Source of the DNA: Vagococcus fessus
GTDB lineage: Bacteria; Bacillota; Bacilli; Lactobacillales; Vagococcaceae
Assembly: GCF_003987565.1 (NCBI RefSeq)
Contig: NZ_NGJY01000002.1
Coordinates: 248,001-312,000, forward strand
Direction: 5' to 3'
Length of the DNA stretch: 64,000 nt
Notes under the pieces: generated by a model
The model's input: only the letters and a program-made list of their open reading frames with translations
Databases searched by the model: none
What the model was told of the DNA's origin: nothing
Part shown: positions 46,515 through 56,340 of the stretch, in pieces
Numbering within the stretch: position 1 is the stretch's first letter
Layout: every line of letters begins with the position of its first letter
Position numbers and translations under genes: made by a program

Positions 46515-46748
46515 TTAAGCTTGTAATAATTCGTATATTTCCATCCCAACTAAATCAATATCATCAAATTGGTATACTTGACGAGTATCAGTCTCAGTTA
46601 GTTCGAACATCTCAGCAGATGAATCAAAAGTTACAGTACAACGTTCGTTGCCTTCTCGCTCGAAACGACGTACTTGAATTTCATTGTCTGTTGCTTCAGT
46701 CATAGCTTCTAATCTTTTAATAATAGCCACTAATTGTGAGTTTTTCAT
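46515..46748 (-). CDS. DUF1797 family protein (YkuJ-like)
   Basis: This 77-residue small cytosolic protein has the YkuJ/DUF1797 pattern: a helix (MKNSQLVAIIKRLEAM), a beta segment FEREGNERCTVTFD and the ending YQFDDIDLVGMEIYELL. The function is unknown. The start is ATG 46748 with GAAGGAGGC eight bases upstream; an in-frame ATG 24 bases earlier lies within that leader. Confidence 0.85.
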   Translation of the reverse strand: MKNSQLVAIIKRLEAMTEATDNEIQVRRFEREGNERCTVTFDSSAEMFELTETDTRQVYQFDDIDLVGMEIYELLQA

Positions 46749-46885
46749 AGGGCAAGCCTCCTTCAATATCACTTCCTGTTATATTGTATCAGACAATTAG
46801 ATAACATGCACCGAAAAAATGTGAATTTTAAGTTATTTTTTATTAACTTTTTTTACGATTAAGTCCGATACCTTACAAACAGGTT

Positions 46886-47752
46886 TTATTTATCCCACCA
46901 CAGCTTTATTAAGGCTTGCGTTCCATCATTTTCATGTCCTTCAGCCATCAGTTTTTCATATAGTTCCTTCGCTTTTTCTGTTGCAGGTAATGAAATCCCC
47001 ATCTTGTCTGCTTCATCTAACGCAATTTTTAAATCTTTTACAAAATGCTTAACAAAAAAACCAGCTGAATAGTCTTCTTTTAGGATACGCGGGGCATAAT
47101 TGGTAAGCGACCAGTTTGCAGCACTCCCGCCACCAACAGTATCCAATACTTTTTCAAGGTCTAACCCCGCTTCTTTAGCATATACAAGCAATTCAGTCAT
47201 ACCTGTCATTGTTCCTGCAATCATAATTTGATTCGCCATTTTTGTGTGTTGTCCCGCTCCAGCTTCGCCTTGCAAGTTAACTTTAGCACCAAAGACAGAA
47301 AGGACTTCTTCTATTTCATCATAGGCTTTTGCATCGCCACCCACCATAATTGTCAGGGTACCATTTTTAGCTCCCAAATCGCCACCTGAAACTGGTGCGT
47401 CTAATGCTACTGCATCTTCTTTTGCTGCATACTCCGCTATTTTTTTAGCTAGAGCCGGTGTGCTTGTTGTCATGTCTACAATTATTTTACCTTTAACCTC
47501 TGACTTAAAAATACCCATTTCGCCAAAGTAAATTTCTTCTACATCTGAGGGATAGCCTACCATTGAAAAAATAAGGTCACTTTTTTCAGTTACTTCTTGA
47601 GGTGTTTCTGCCCATGTTGCACCTAACGCCACTAACTCATCAGTTTTACTCTTAGTACGATTATATACCGTTACAGTGTAGTCTGCTTTCAGTAAATACT
47701 TAACTATTGATGCACCCATAACGCCTGTTCCAATAAATCCAATTTTCTTCAT
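46886..47752 (-). CDS. beta-hydroxyacid dehydrogenase (3-HIBADH/GarR family)
   Basis: This 288-residue NAD(P)-dependent oxidoreductase has the N-terminal Rossmann motif GFIGTGVMG (5-13), the substrate-binding DAPVSGGDLGAKNG (about 118-131) and the catalytic lysine in HTKMANQIMIAG. The C-terminal helical domain is complete. The family includes 3-hydroxyisobutyrate, tartronate-semialdehyde and succinic/glyoxylic semialdehyde reductases; which substrate is used cannot be decided here. It is a single gene between ptsI and DUF1797. Confidence 0.88.
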   Translation of the reverse strand: MKKIGFIGTGVMGASIVKYLLKADYTVTVYNRTKSKTDELVALGATWAETPQEVTEKSDLIFSMVGYPSDVEEIYFGEMGIFKSEVKGKIIVDMTTSTPALAKKIAEYAAKEDAVALDAPVSGGDLGAKNGTLTIMVGGDAKAYDEIEEVLSVFGAKVNLQGEAGAGQHTKMANQIMIAGTMTGMTELLVYAKEAGLDLEKVLDTVGGGSAANWSLTNYAPRILKEDYSAGFFVKHFVKDLKIALDEADKMGISLPATEKAKELYEKLMAEGHENDGTQALIKLWWDK

Positions 47753-47844
47753 CTCTATCCCTCCAACTTTCTTTTAGTATTGAGTCAATTATACCCTTTT
47801 TGCCTCTCAATCCCCAAACCTTATGTTCATTTTTCGAAAAATAA

Positions 47845-47874
47845 AAACACACCTAAGAAATCTCAGGTGTGTTT
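47845..47874 (-). terminator. terminator after ptsI
   Basis: A 13-bp stem (47845-47857 with 47862-47874, one G-U pair) has loop AAAT and T-rich sequence after it on the minus strand. Confidence 0.88.
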
Positions 47875-47881
47875 AAAAGTA

Positions 47882-49603
47882 TTATTTAGTGTATGCTTCA
47901 ACTAAAGCAACAACTTCATCAGCAGTATCACATTCATTGATTGCTTTATCTGCTAATTCAGCCATTTTAGCTGAATCTAAACGTTTCATTAAGCTACGAG
48001 TCTTAAGAACACTTGTTGCGCTCATTGAGAACTCATCTAACCCTAAACCAACTAACAGTGGAACTGCAGTTTGGTCGCCGGCCATCTCGCCACACATACC
48101 TGCCCATTTACCTTCAGCATGCGCTGCATCGATAACGTTTTTAAGTAAACGTAAAATCGCTGGGTTATAAGGTTGGTATAAGTATGAAACGCGTTCGTTC
48201 ATACGGTCAGCAGCCATTGTATATTGAATTAAATCGTTCGTACCAACACTGAAGAAGTCAACTTCTTTAGCGAATTTGTCCGCGATTACAGCAGCAGCTG
48301 GAATCTCGATCATGATACCTACTTGAATATCTTCAGCAACAGCAACGCCTTCTGATACTAATTTAGCTTTTTCTTCTTCTAACATTGCTTTAGCACTTCT
48401 GAATTCAGGAAGTGTTGCAATCATAGGGAACATGATGCGTAATTGACCATGAACAGACGCACGTAATAACGCACGTAACTGTGTACGGAACATAGCATCT
48501 TCAGCTAAACAGATACGAATCGCACGGTATCCAAGGAATGGATTCATTTCATGCGGTAATGTTAAGTAAGGTAATTCTTTATCCCCACCGATGTCCATTG
48601 TACGAACAACAACAGGTTTTCCATTCATACCTTCTAAAACAGCTTTATAAGCTTCGTATTGTGCATCTTCCGTAGGGAAGTCTGGAGAATCCATGTATAA
48701 GAATTCAGTACGGTATAACCCAACAGCTTCAGCGCCATTTCCGTTAACACCATCTAAATCTTTTGGAGTTCCAATATTAGCAGCTAATTCGATGTGTTTA
48801 CCATCTGCTGTCACTGTTTGAGCGTCTTTCAACTTATCCCATTCAGCTTTAAGAGCGGCAAATTCTTCACCTTTTTTAGCTACTGCAGCTTTTTCTTCAT
48901 CCGTTGGGTTGATGAATGTTTCACCGTCAATACCATTGACAGCTAACATTGTTCCATCTTCAACTTTTGAAGTAATCTCCATTGTTCCAACAATTGCTGG
49001 AATTTCAAGAGAACGAGCCATAATAGCAGAGTGAGACGTACGTCCCCCAATATCAGTAACAAACGCTTTAACATAACGACGGTCTAATTGAGCCGTGTCA
49101 CTTGGTGTTAAGTCATGAGCCACAACAACAACTTCTTCATCAATCATTGATGGGTTAGGCAATTTAACGCCTAATAAATGACTTAATACACGTTTAGTTA
49201 CATCTTTAATATCAGCAGCACGTTCTTGCATGTAAGGATTATCTTCCATAGCTTCGAACATACCGATAAACATATCCGTTACTTCTTTTAAACCTGATTC
49301 AGCATTGATTTTGTTATCACGAATACTTGATTCGATACTACCAATCATTTCTGGATCAGATAAAACCATTAAATGTGCGTCAAAAACTTGCGCTTCTTCT
49401 TCACCTAATGTTTCAGCTGCTTTATTACGAATAGCTTGAAGTTCTTCAGTAGATTTAGCAAGCGCATCTGCAAGACGAGCTACTTCACCTTCTGAATCTT
49501 CAACGGTTTTTTTTGCGAATGTTAAATCAGGTTGTACAAGCATATAAGCTTTGGCAACCGCTACGCCATCACTTGCTGCAATCCCTTTTAATAATTCTGA
49601 CAT
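47882..49603 (-). CDS. ptsI: PTS Enzyme I (phosphoenolpyruvate-protein phosphotransferase)
   Basis: This 573-residue cytosolic enzyme transfers phosphate from PEP to HPr, the entry step of PTS sugar uptake. The HPr-binding helical domain is about 20-145. The active-site His191 lies in [13 protein letters not shown]. The C-terminal PEP-binding barrel has the RTMDIGGDK and [16 protein letters not shown] motifs. The start overlaps the ptsH stop (TAATG). Confidence 0.97.
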   Translation of the reverse strand: MSELLKGIAASDGVAVAKAYMLVQPDLTFAKKTVEDSEGEVARLADALAKSTEELQAIRNKAAETLGEEEAQVFDAHLMVLSDPEMIGSIESSIRDNKINAESGLKEVTDMFIGMFEAMEDNPYMQERAADIKDVTKRVLSHLLGVKLPNPSMIDEEVVVVAHDLTPSDTAQLDRRYVKAFVTDIGGRTSHSAIMARSLEIPAIVGTMEITSKVEDGTMLAVNGIDGETFINPTDEEKAAVAKKGEEFAALKAEWDKLKDAQTVTADGKHIELAANIGTPKDLDGVNGNGAEAVGLYRTEFLYMDSPDFPTEDAQYEAYKAVLEGMNGKPVVVRTMDIGGDKELPYLTLPHEMNPFLGYRAIRICLAEDAMFRTQLRALLRASVHGQLRIMFPMIATLPEFRSAKAMLEEEKAKLVSEGVAVAEDIQVGIMIEIPAAAVIADKFAKEVDFFSVGTNDLIQYTMAADRMNERVSYLYQPYNPAILRLLKNVIDAAHAEGKWAGMCGEMAGDQTAVPLLVGLGLDEFSMSATSVLKTRSLMKRLDSAKMAELADKAINECDTADEVVALVEAYTK

Positions 49604-49869
49604 TATGCAGACAGACCTTCTTTAGTCATTGTGTCAGCAATCGCTGTCATAGCTTCTGCTTCGTCAGCACCTTCAGTAGTGATAGTTACGTCAGCACCTT
49701 GGCCAACACCTAAAGACATAACGCCCATGATAGATTTAAGGTTAACTGATTTACCTTTGTACTCTAAGTTAATATCAGAGTTAAATTTGCTAGCTGTTTG
49801 AACTAATAAAGTTGCAGGACGAGCGTGGATCCCAGTATCAGCAATAATGTTAAAGTTTTTTGTTTCCAT
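49603..49869 (-). CDS. ptsH: phosphocarrier protein HPr
   Basis: This 88-residue protein has the catalytic His15 (TGIHARPAT) and the regulatory Ser46 ([11 protein letters not shown]), the HPr kinase target for CcpA-dependent carbon catabolite control. The start is ATG 49869, ten bases after AAGGGAG; an ATG nine bases upstream sits too close to that site. It is first in the ptsHI operon. Confidence 0.97.
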   Translation of the reverse strand: METKNFNIIADTGIHARPATLLVQTASKFNSDINLEYKGKSVNLKSIMGVMSLGVGQGADVTITTEGADEAEAMTAIADTMTKEGLSA

Positions 49870-49969
49870 AATTATCATTCTCCCTTGAGTGTTTTTTAAT
49901 GAATCAGAGTTTCCATAACAGTTATTTGACCATAGACAAATTAAAGTTAGGGTACTCTTTCTCCAATAA

Positions 49970-49998
49970 AGATTACCATTTTTTTTTGATTCTTACAA
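49970..49998 (-). promoter_or_regulatory. promoter of ptsHI
   Basis: On the minus strand TTGTAA (49993-49998), a 17-bp spacer and TAATCT (49970-49975) lie about 100 bp upstream of ptsH. No clear cre site is visible nearby. Confidence 0.6.
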
Positions 49999-50036
49999 CA
50001 GTTTTATATTCAAAGCGCCATATGTTAAATGAAACT

Positions 50037-50228
50037 TTATTTTTCACCTGTAGGATTAGGTATATATCTATAAATAACACTGCCTCCTAAACACGCTTCT
50101 CCTACTATTTCTTTGCGTTTCGGATGTGCTAACCATGCCGTTCTGCACAGTAAAAAATGATCTCGATCAATGACCAACTCTTTTATTTCTCCAGAAACTA
50201 ATCGGTCTATCTCCGCTTGATAATCCAA
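50037..50228 (-). CDS. small hypothetical protein, TTG start
   Basis: I do not recognise this 63-residue cytosolic protein. It starts at TTG 50228, six bases after the strong site GAGGAGGG, which supports the unusual start. The sequence is an acidic helix (DYQAEIDRLVSGEIKE), a beta-like stretch LVIDRDHFLLCRTAWL and a Gly-rich end (GGSVIYRYIPNPTG), with two Cys. It lies directly upstream of ptsHI in the same direction, with a promoter between them. Confidence 0.7.
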   Translation of the reverse strand: MDYQAEIDRLVSGEIKELVIDRDHFLLCRTAWLAHPKRKEIVGEACLGGSVIYRYIPNPTGEK

Positions 50229-50352
50229 GTTATACCCTCCTCTTCTATCTCTTTTTACTACACTGTCATATTACCATACTTTAGTTATTTTACTGAGTAA
50301 AATGTCCCTTTTAAAAATTGTGAATTTTAATTGTCTAAATCAAGTATATTCT

Positions 50353-50381
50353 TTGAAGTTTCTTTAAGAAAGCGTTATACT
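50353..50381 (+). promoter_or_regulatory. promoter of the DUF1827 gene
   Basis: A TTGAAG -35 (50353-50358), 17-bp spacer and TATACT -10 (50376-50381) are followed by an untranslated leader of about 68 bases. Confidence 0.75.
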
Positions 50382-50455
50382 TTAATTATAAAATAACAAG
50401 AATTTTTAATCACAATCTACAAGTGATTAGTAAATACTTTCGTGAGGTGAGCATG

Positions 50456-50761
50456 ATGAAATTGATTGACGTAACAAACAGCTATCCTGATTTAGTTAGC
50501 CAACAACTTGCAAATACAGATGCCAACTTTATCAAGGTCTACAGTATTGGAAAAACTTCAGTAATTTACACAGAAGCACCACGACATAAGGAAATCCTTA
50601 TTACGAACCGAACTCGTAATATTAACCAATCAGAAATTGACACTGTTTTACGTCGCTTAGTAAAAGACGTAAATGACCGTCAAAACTTAAATATGATTAA
50701 ACTACATGGGATTGTAGAAATGTCTATCCCGGTTACACCAGATTCTGCTGTAGTTTCATAA
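50456..50761 (+). CDS. DUF1827 family protein
   Basis: This 101-residue cytosolic protein begins MKLIDVTNSYPDLVSQQL, the pattern of DUF1827 proteins restricted to Lactobacillales. The alpha/beta composition shows no catalytic motif I recognise, and the function is unknown. ATG 50456 is preceded at eight bases by GAGG; the ATG three bases earlier is also possible. It is a single-gene unit with a consensus promoter and its own terminator. Confidence 0.82.
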   Translation: MKLIDVTNSYPDLVSQQLANTDANFIKVYSIGKTSVIYTEAPRHKEILITNRTRNINQSEIDTVLRRLVKDVNDRQNLNMIKLHGIVEMSIPVTPDSAVVS

Positions 50762-50804
50762 CTAGAGGTTACTTTATTTTAGATTAATTCAATTAAAAAT
50801 TTAT

Positions 50805-50835
50805 AAAAAGACCTTCCCGGTGGAAGGTCTTTTTT
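50805..50835. terminator. bidirectional terminator between DUF1827 and prfC
   Basis: A 13-bp perfect stem (50805-50817 with 50822-50834) has loop CGGT and A/T runs on both sides, between converging genes. Confidence 0.92.
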
Positions 50836-50836
50836 C

Positions 50837-52414
50837 TTATAATAATGCTTTTAGTTCAACCTCTGGATACTTATCAGCAAACCAACGCATTGCAAATTGA
50901 TTTTCAAATAAGAATAGAGGCTGATCGTAACGGTCTTTAACCAAGATATTACGACTTGAACTCATACGTTCATCTAAATCTTCTTCGTTAATCCAACGTG
51001 CTGTTTTGTTCCCCATTGGCGTTAAAATAACTTCAGTGTTGTATTCATTTAACATACGGTGTTGGAAGACTTCGAATTGAAGTTGACCTACCGCACCAAT
51101 AATATAATCTTCGGTTAGAATTGTTTTATAAAGTTGAATGGCACCTTCTTGAACCAATTGATCCATCCCTTTGTGGAATGATTTTTGTTTCATCACATTT
51201 TTAGCTGTTACTTTCATAAACAACTCTGGTGTAAATTGTGGTAGCTCTTCATAAGCGACTTTCATTTTACCAGAATATAACGTATCACCAATTTGATAGT
51301 TACCTGTATCATAAAGACCGATAATATCTCCTGCTACAGCACTTTCAACTGTTTCACGACTATCTGCCATAAACTGAGTTGAATTTGTTAATTTGAATTT
51401 TTTACCAGTACGCTCTAAGAATACATCCATACCACGTTCAAATTCACCTGAACACACACGAATAAACGCAATACGATCTCGGTGAGCTGGATTCATGTTG
51501 GCTTGAATTTTGAAAACAAAACCTGAAAATTCTTCTTCATAAGGACTAACTGTTTCTTCAGCCATCGTTTTATGTGCTGATGGTTTTGGTGCAAACTGTA
51601 AGAATGTTTCTAAGAATGTTTGAACCCCAAAGTTCGTTAAGGCTGAACCAAAGAATACAGGTGTTAATTTTCCTTCTGCAATACGTTCTTCAGAAAATTC
51701 ATTTCCCGCTTCTGTTAATAATTCAACATCTTCCATAGCTTGAGTATAAACACTGTCTTTATGTAAAGGATGATCTGTTGGGATATCACCATCTTCATTT
51801 AATTCAATGAAACGTTCGCCGTCATATTTATCAGGACGGTGTAATTCTACACGTTTGTGATAGACATCGTATAACCCTTCTAGTCCTTTACCCATACCGA
51901 TAGGCCAGTTCATTGGATAAGATTCAATCTCAAGAACTTCTTCTAATTCAGCTAGTAAATCTAATGGCTCGCGACCATCACGGTCTAGTTTATTCATAAA
52001 TGTAAAAATTGGAATACCGCGCATGCGACAAACTTGGAATAATTTCTTCGTTTGCGCCTCGATACCTTTAGCACTATCGACTACCATGACAGCAGCATCA
52101 ACGGCCATAAGCGTACGGTAAGTATCTTCTGAGAAATCCTCATGTCCTGGTGTATCCAAGATGTTTACGCGTTTGCCATCGTAATCAAATTGCATCACTG
52201 AACTTGTTACAGAGATACCACGTTGCTTCTCAATTTCCATCCAATCTGATTTAGCAAAGTTACCTGTTTTTTTACCTTTTACTGTGCCGGCTTGACGAAT
52301 CGCGCCACCGAATAAAAGTAATTGTTCTGTAATGGTTGTTTTCCCCGCATCGGGATGGGAAATGATCGCAAAGGTACGACGACTATCTACCGCTTCTTTT
52401 AAATTTAAACTCAT
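50837..52414 (-). CDS. prfC: peptide chain release factor 3
   Basis: This 525-residue translational GTPase recycles RF1/RF2 after termination. It has G1 SHPDAGKTT (about 19-27), the [10 protein letters not shown] switch, G3 DTPGHEDF and G4 [17 protein letters not shown] precedes the ATG. Length and domain order (GTPase, beta-barrel, C-terminal domain) are normal. Confidence 0.96.
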   Translation of the reverse strand: MSLNLKEAVDSRRTFAIISHPDAGKTTITEQLLLFGGAIRQAGTVKGKKTGNFAKSDWMEIEKQRGISVTSSVMQFDYDGKRVNILDTPGHEDFSEDTYRTLMAVDAAVMVVDSAKGIEAQTKKLFQVCRMRGIPIFTFMNKLDRDGREPLDLLAELEEVLEIESYPMNWPIGMGKGLEGLYDVYHKRVELHRPDKYDGERFIELNEDGDIPTDHPLHKDSVYTQAMEDVELLTEAGNEFSEERIAEGKLTPVFFGSALTNFGVQTFLETFLQFAPKPSAHKTMAEETVSPYEEEFSGFVFKIQANMNPAHRDRIAFIRVCSGEFERGMDVFLERTGKKFKLTNSTQFMADSRETVESAVAGDIIGLYDTGNYQIGDTLYSGKMKVAYEELPQFTPELFMKVTAKNVMKQKSFHKGMDQLVQEGAIQLYKTILTEDYIIGAVGQLQFEVFQHRMLNEYNTEVILTPMGNKTARWINEEDLDERMSSSRNILVKDRYDQPLFLFENQFAMRWFADKYPEVELKALL

Positions 52415-52551
52415 TAGTTTGCTCCTCTTATTTAAACACTTAATTAAGTGCTAATCTATTTATTTAGCGTCCCTCTCACTATCAGGAACTTATGGTCATC
52501 TAACTACTAACTCTCAAAAAAAAAGACACTATGGTCTTCATTTATTTCATA

Positions 52552-52560
52552 AGTATAGCA
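52552..52560 (-). promoter_or_regulatory. extended -10 promoter before prfC
   Basis: On the minus strand TGC-TATACT (52552-52560) is an extended -10 element. The -35 is weak. The predicted transcript begins near 52545 and would run into a short hairpin plus T-run at once. Confidence 0.45.
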
Positions 52561-52719
52561 TGATAGCTAATCGGAATAAAGATATAGTCTCTTGATTTTT
52601 AATTATTTCAACTATTATTATTCTATGAAGCAAGCTATTTTCACATATACACCAAACTATTATTAAATAGGTAGTAACTAATTATCTGATGACCTATAGA
52701 ACGAAAAATGCCTTTTTAT

Positions 52720-52908
52720 TGTGGATAGCTTTTAAACTTACTAACAAAATCACCCTTTTACACACAAACTTATACCCACCTCTGTATAAATGCCTTATTT
52801 TGTGGGTAATTTCCTCCACAACCCTCTTTATTTCTCAAAATAATAAATAGTTATGCACAATTTACTTATAAATCCATCAGTTAATCATTTTTTAATGACT
52901 TATCCCCA
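52720..52908. promoter_or_regulatory. cluster of DnaA-box-like nonamers
   Basis: There is one exact TTATNCACA match (TTATGCACA, 52851-52859). Five sites have one mismatch: CTATCCACA on the minus strand at 52720-52728, TTACACACA at 52758-52766, TTATACCCA at 52770-52778, TTACCCACA on the minus strand at 52801-52809, and TTATCCCCA at 52900-52908. Function is an inference. Confidence 0.45.
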
Positions 52909-52948
52909 ACCAATTTAAACCTCACCGCTCATTCAAACTCTCAAACTA

Positions 52949-52957
52949 TGCTATAAT
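52949..52957 (+). promoter_or_regulatory. extended -10 promoter of recQ
   Basis: TGC-TATAAT (52949-52957) is a perfect extended -10 about 40 bp before the ATG. No good -35 is seen at standard spacing, which is tolerated with an extended -10. Confidence 0.65.
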
Positions 52958-52997
52958 AAAAGAATTGAATTTAGTATAGAAATGAGGTTTTTGTGGC

Positions 52998-54824
52998 ATG
53001 TCAGAAAATAAATATACCCTACTGAAACACTACTTCGGTTACGATTCCTACCGTGAGGGACAAGAAGGAATTATTGATGCCTTACTTGCTAAACAAGACG
53101 TTTTAGCCATTATGCCAACCGGAGCTGGTAAATCAATCTGTTACCAAATCCCTGCATTGTTATTTGATGGGATTACCCTTGTTATCTCCCCTCTTATTTC
53201 TCTTATGAAAGATCAAGTAGCCGCGCTTACTCAAGTAGGCATTCCTGCCGCTTATTTAAATAGTTCGCTAACGTCGACACAACAATACCAAGTGCTAGAA
53301 AATGCTCGTCTTGGTCAATATAAAATCATGTATGTCGCACCAGAACAATTAACAACTGATCGCTTTTTAAACTTCTCTCGCTCAGTCGATGTTGATTTTA
53401 TTAGTGTGGATGAAGCTCACTGCGTCTCACAATGGGGACAAGATTTTAGACCAGGTTATCTACAAATCCATGAGTATATCCAACAACTTCCTAAGCGTCC
53501 AATAGTTGGGGCTTTTACAGCGACTGCAACCGAAGTCGTGAAGCATGATATTAGCCAACTTTTACAATTACAATCACCTTATGAAGTCACAACAGGCTTT
53601 GACCGTAAAAATCTAAGTTTTACTGTGACTAAACCTAAAGATAAATTTGAGTATGTCCGCGTCTTTGTGGATAAACATCATACCGAGAGCGGTGTTATTT
53701 ATTGCCAGTCTCGAAAAAATGTGGAAGATGTTTGTGACCGTTTAAATGAATTAGATTTTGAAGCCACACGTTACCATGCTGGGTTATCTTCTGATGAACG
53801 CAAACGTAATCAAGACCTATTCGTTAACGATGAGAAAAAAATCATGGTGGCGACGAATGCCTTTGGTATGGGGATAGATAAATCAAACGTCACTTATGTT
53901 ATCCACTACAATATGCCGAAAAATATGGAAAGCTATTACCAAGAAGCAGGTCGTGCTGGTCGAGACGGTTCTGATTCACAGTGTATCTTACTCTATAGTG
54001 GCCGGGATGTGGTAACTAATCAGTATTTCATTGATAACAATGCAGACAACGACAAGTTATCCGAAGAAGAACGCGAAGTCTTTAAAAAGCATGAACAAGA
54101 ACGATTAAAACGGATGAGTTTCTACTGTTTCACACAAGATTGTTTACGTAACTATATTTTGAATTATTTTGGTGAAAAGAGTCCTCATTACTGTGGCAAC
54201 TGTAGCAATTGTCTAAATAATTTTGAAAAAATAGATGTTACTATCCCAGCTCAAAAAATTATCTCTTGTGTTAAACGCCTCCGTGAAAACTTTGGTGTTA
54301 AAGTCGTCATTGATGTCCTTCGTGGCAGCAAGCAAAAACGTATTATTGATTTAAAACTGGACCATTTATCTACATATGGATTGATGAAAGACACATCAGA
54401 GAATCAAATCCGACAAATGATTGAGTTCATGTTAGCAGAGGGCTATCTGGAACAAGATGGCGATAAATACCCTGTCTTAAAACTTGGCTTTAGAGCCTAT
54501 GATTTACTACAACCAGAAGCCTCGCTTAAGATGAACCTTATTAAAGAACAAGACTTACCGAAGAAAAAATCAACACAGGTCAAAGACGACGTGGAAAATC
54601 CTGCACTATTTGCAGAGTTGCAAGTATTACGTCGACGTCATGCCGACGAACAACGCGTTCCGGCTTACGTCGTCTTTACAGACGCCTCACTTCGTGAAAT
54701 GACAAGCCGCTTACCACAAACTGAAGAGGAATTCTTGGCAATTCCTGGTATTGGTGAAGCCAAACTTGAAAAATATGGCGATGATTTCTTAGGTGCTATT
54801 AAACAATTTACAGATGAAAACTAA
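52998..54824 (+). CDS. recQ: ATP-dependent DNA helicase RecQ
   Basis: This 608-residue 3'-5' superfamily 2 helicase has Walker A MPTGAGKS (about 39-46), VDEAHCVSQWG, the GAFTATAT motif and the motif VI region QEAGRAGRDG. An RQC zinc-binding segment carries four cysteines (CLRNYILNYFGE then CGNCSNC). A C-terminal HRDC domain (about 530-605) ends with IPGIGEAKLEKYG. It unwinds recombination and replication-fork intermediates. Confidence 0.96.
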   Translation: MSENKYTLLKHYFGYDSYREGQEGIIDALLAKQDVLAIMPTGAGKSICYQIPALLFDGITLVISPLISLMKDQVAALTQVGIPAAYLNSSLTSTQQYQVLENARLGQYKIMYVAPEQLTTDRFLNFSRSVDVDFISVDEAHCVSQWGQDFRPGYLQIHEYIQQLPKRPIVGAFTATATEVVKHDISQLLQLQSPYEVTTGFDRKNLSFTVTKPKDKFEYVRVFVDKHHTESGVIYCQSRKNVEDVCDRLNELDFEATRYHAGLSSDERKRNQDLFVNDEKKIMVATNAFGMGIDKSNVTYVIHYNMPKNMESYYQEAGRAGRDGSDSQCILLYSGRDVVTNQYFIDNNADNDKLSEEEREVFKKHEQERLKRMSFYCFTQDCLRNYILNYFGEKSPHYCGNCSNCLNNFEKIDVTIPAQKIISCVKRLRENFGVKVVIDVLRGSKQKRIIDLKLDHLSTYGLMKDTSENQIRQMIEFMLAEGYLEQDGDKYPVLKLGFRAYDLLQPEASLKMNLIKEQDLPKKKSTQVKDDVENPALFAELQVLRRRHADEQRVPAYVVFTDASLREMTSRLPQTEEEFLAIPGIGEAKLEKYGDDFLGAIKQFTDEN

Positions 54825-54869
54825 ACAGGAACAAGGTGAGTTTTAGCACTTGCCTTGCTTCTGTTTTTT
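54824..54869 (+). terminator. terminator after recQ
   Basis: An interrupted hairpin (AACAG and CAAGG pairing with CCTTG and CTGTT) is followed by a T-run at 54864-54869. It lies directly behind the stop codon. Confidence 0.7.
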
Positions 54870-54913
54870 CTGATTTTAAGTGAAGCATTCCAGCCTCACT
54901 TTTAGTGTATGGA

Positions 54914-54922
54914 TGGTATACT
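54914..54922 (+). promoter_or_regulatory. extended -10 promoter of the men operon
   Basis: TGG-TATACT (54914-54922) fits an extended -10, 62 bp before the menF ATG. The -35 is weak. Confidence 0.5.
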
Positions 54923-54984
54923 AATGACGAAACTTGAGTCGGTATTAGCCGAATTCAAAATCTAGATAATGAGGTATTCTTACT

Positions 54985-56340
54985 ATGATGACATTACCAG
55001 AACCACTTCTATCTGCCTTAAATAAAGGCAAAACACTTTTTAGTTGGAGCCAAACTCTCCACTCAACTCTAACACCTTGGGATTATTTACAACACTCTCA
55101 AAACATTGAGTTGGATACACGTTTCTACTTTCAAACACCGACAAAGGATAATTCAATCGTTGCGTTTGATACACTCCTTGCTTTTACTGGAAAGGAGACG
55201 ACACCGCGCTCGTTAACCACAAAATTTAATCACTTAAAAACTAAACTCTATACAAATAAAACTGATAGACCTACTCTTTGCGGAGGTTTGCCTTTCAGCC
55301 ACATTCATACGGAAGAGCCACTTTGGGGTGAACTTGCAGATGGGTATTTATTCTTACCCAAAGTCCTTATTCACACGTCAAAAAAAGGAACGACTGTTGC
55401 CTTTAACTTTCAAGCGACTACTGTCGAGGAATTAAATAAAGCTTGGGCTGCTGCTCAAGGGATGCTCTTAGACCTAACTACAATAAAATATAAAACCGAC
55501 TCTCTTCCTACTACTGTAAAACAGGAAGATGTTAAACCAAACGAATGGGTAGAACTTGTAGACAAAACAATCGACCACTTAAAATCAGATAATCCTTTAG
55601 AGAAAATTGTGTTGGCTAGACATCTATCAGTATCAGCTGAAAGAAACTATCCAACCCATTTAATTTTAGAAAATCTAGCCAAACAACAACCCAATACTTA
55701 CCTTTTTTATCTTGAAAAAGAAGGGACAACCTTCCTTGGGGCTACACCTGAACGATTACTTTCAGCCGATGAGACTACTTTCCAAACCGTAGCAGTAGCA
55801 GGTTCTACCCCACGTGGCAAAACTGAAGAAGAAGACTTAGCACTTGGTAATGCGCTGCTTAATGACCCTAAAAACCGTCTTGAACATCAATTGGTTGTTG
55901 ACCGTCTTTATAAAGAATTACGTCCCCTAACCACTGAGTTTTTAACAAATGATACGGTTAGCTTGCTAAAAAATCGCGACATACAGCACCTGTACTTACC
56001 ACTAACTGCTAAGCGAAAAGAAAATCTATCGTTTAGCGATGCGATTTATCATCTACATCCTACTCCAGCCCTTGGCGGTGAGCCTAAAGAACTGGCTATG
56101 GAATGGATTGCTAATGAAGAATTTATCGGTCGGGGGTTATACGGCGCTCCGATTGGCTGGTTAAATCTAACCCAAGATATCGGAGAATTTGCCGTCGCGA
56201 TTCGCTCTGGTGTCTTTCGTGATAATGAGGGCTTATTGTATGCAGGGTGCGGTATCATCTCTGCTTCTAATGCCCAATCAGAATTTGAAGAAACAGCTGT
56301 AAAATTTCAACCTATGTTAAGAGGAGTGCTAACAAAATGA
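54985..56340 (+). CDS. menF: isochorismate synthase MenF
   Basis: This 451-residue chorismate-utilising enzyme converts chorismate to isochorismate, the first step of menaquinone synthesis. The C-terminal chorismate-binding domain (about 190-450) has KIVLARHL, FLGATPERLL, VAGSTPRGKTEEED, HPTPALGGEPKE and GAPIGWLN. It is the first gene of menF-menD-menH-menC. Its stop overlaps the menD start (ATGA). Confidence 0.94.
   Translation: MMTLPEPLLSALNKGKTLFSWSQTLHSTLTPWDYLQHSQNIELDTRFYFQTPTKDNSIVAFDTLLAFTGKETTPRSLTTKFNHLKTKLYTNKTDRPTLCGGLPFSHIHTEEPLWGELADGYLFLPKVLIHTSKKGTTVAFNFQATTVEELNKAWAAAQGMLLDLTTIKYKTDSLPTTVKQEDVKPNEWVELVDKTIDHLKSDNPLEKIVLARHLSVSAERNYPTHLILENLAKQQPNTYLFYLEKEGTTFLGATPERLLSADETTFQTVAVAGSTPRGKTEEEDLALGNALLNDPKNRLEHQLVVDRLYKELRPLTTEFLTNDTVSLLKNRDIQHLYLPLTAKRKENLSFSDAIYHLHPTPALGGEPKELAMEWIANEEFIGRGLYGAPIGWLNLTQDIGEFAVAIRSGVFRDNEGLLYAGCGIISASNAQSEFEETAVKFQPMLRGVLTK

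Larger units (their letters stand above)
52415..52997. other. 583-bp AT-rich intergenic region between prfC and recQ
   Basis: No gene is visible on either strand. The left part holds the prfC leader with an extended -10 and a short hairpin followed by nine T (about 52516-52541). The right part holds six DnaA-box-like nonamers (52720-52908) and the recQ promoter. It is the longest gene-free stretch in the window. Confidence 0.8.

Noticed and set aside
50366-50381. cre-like AAGAAAGCGTTATACT before the DUF1827 gene
   Set aside because: Three mismatches to the cre consensus; it is explained by the promoter spacer and -10.
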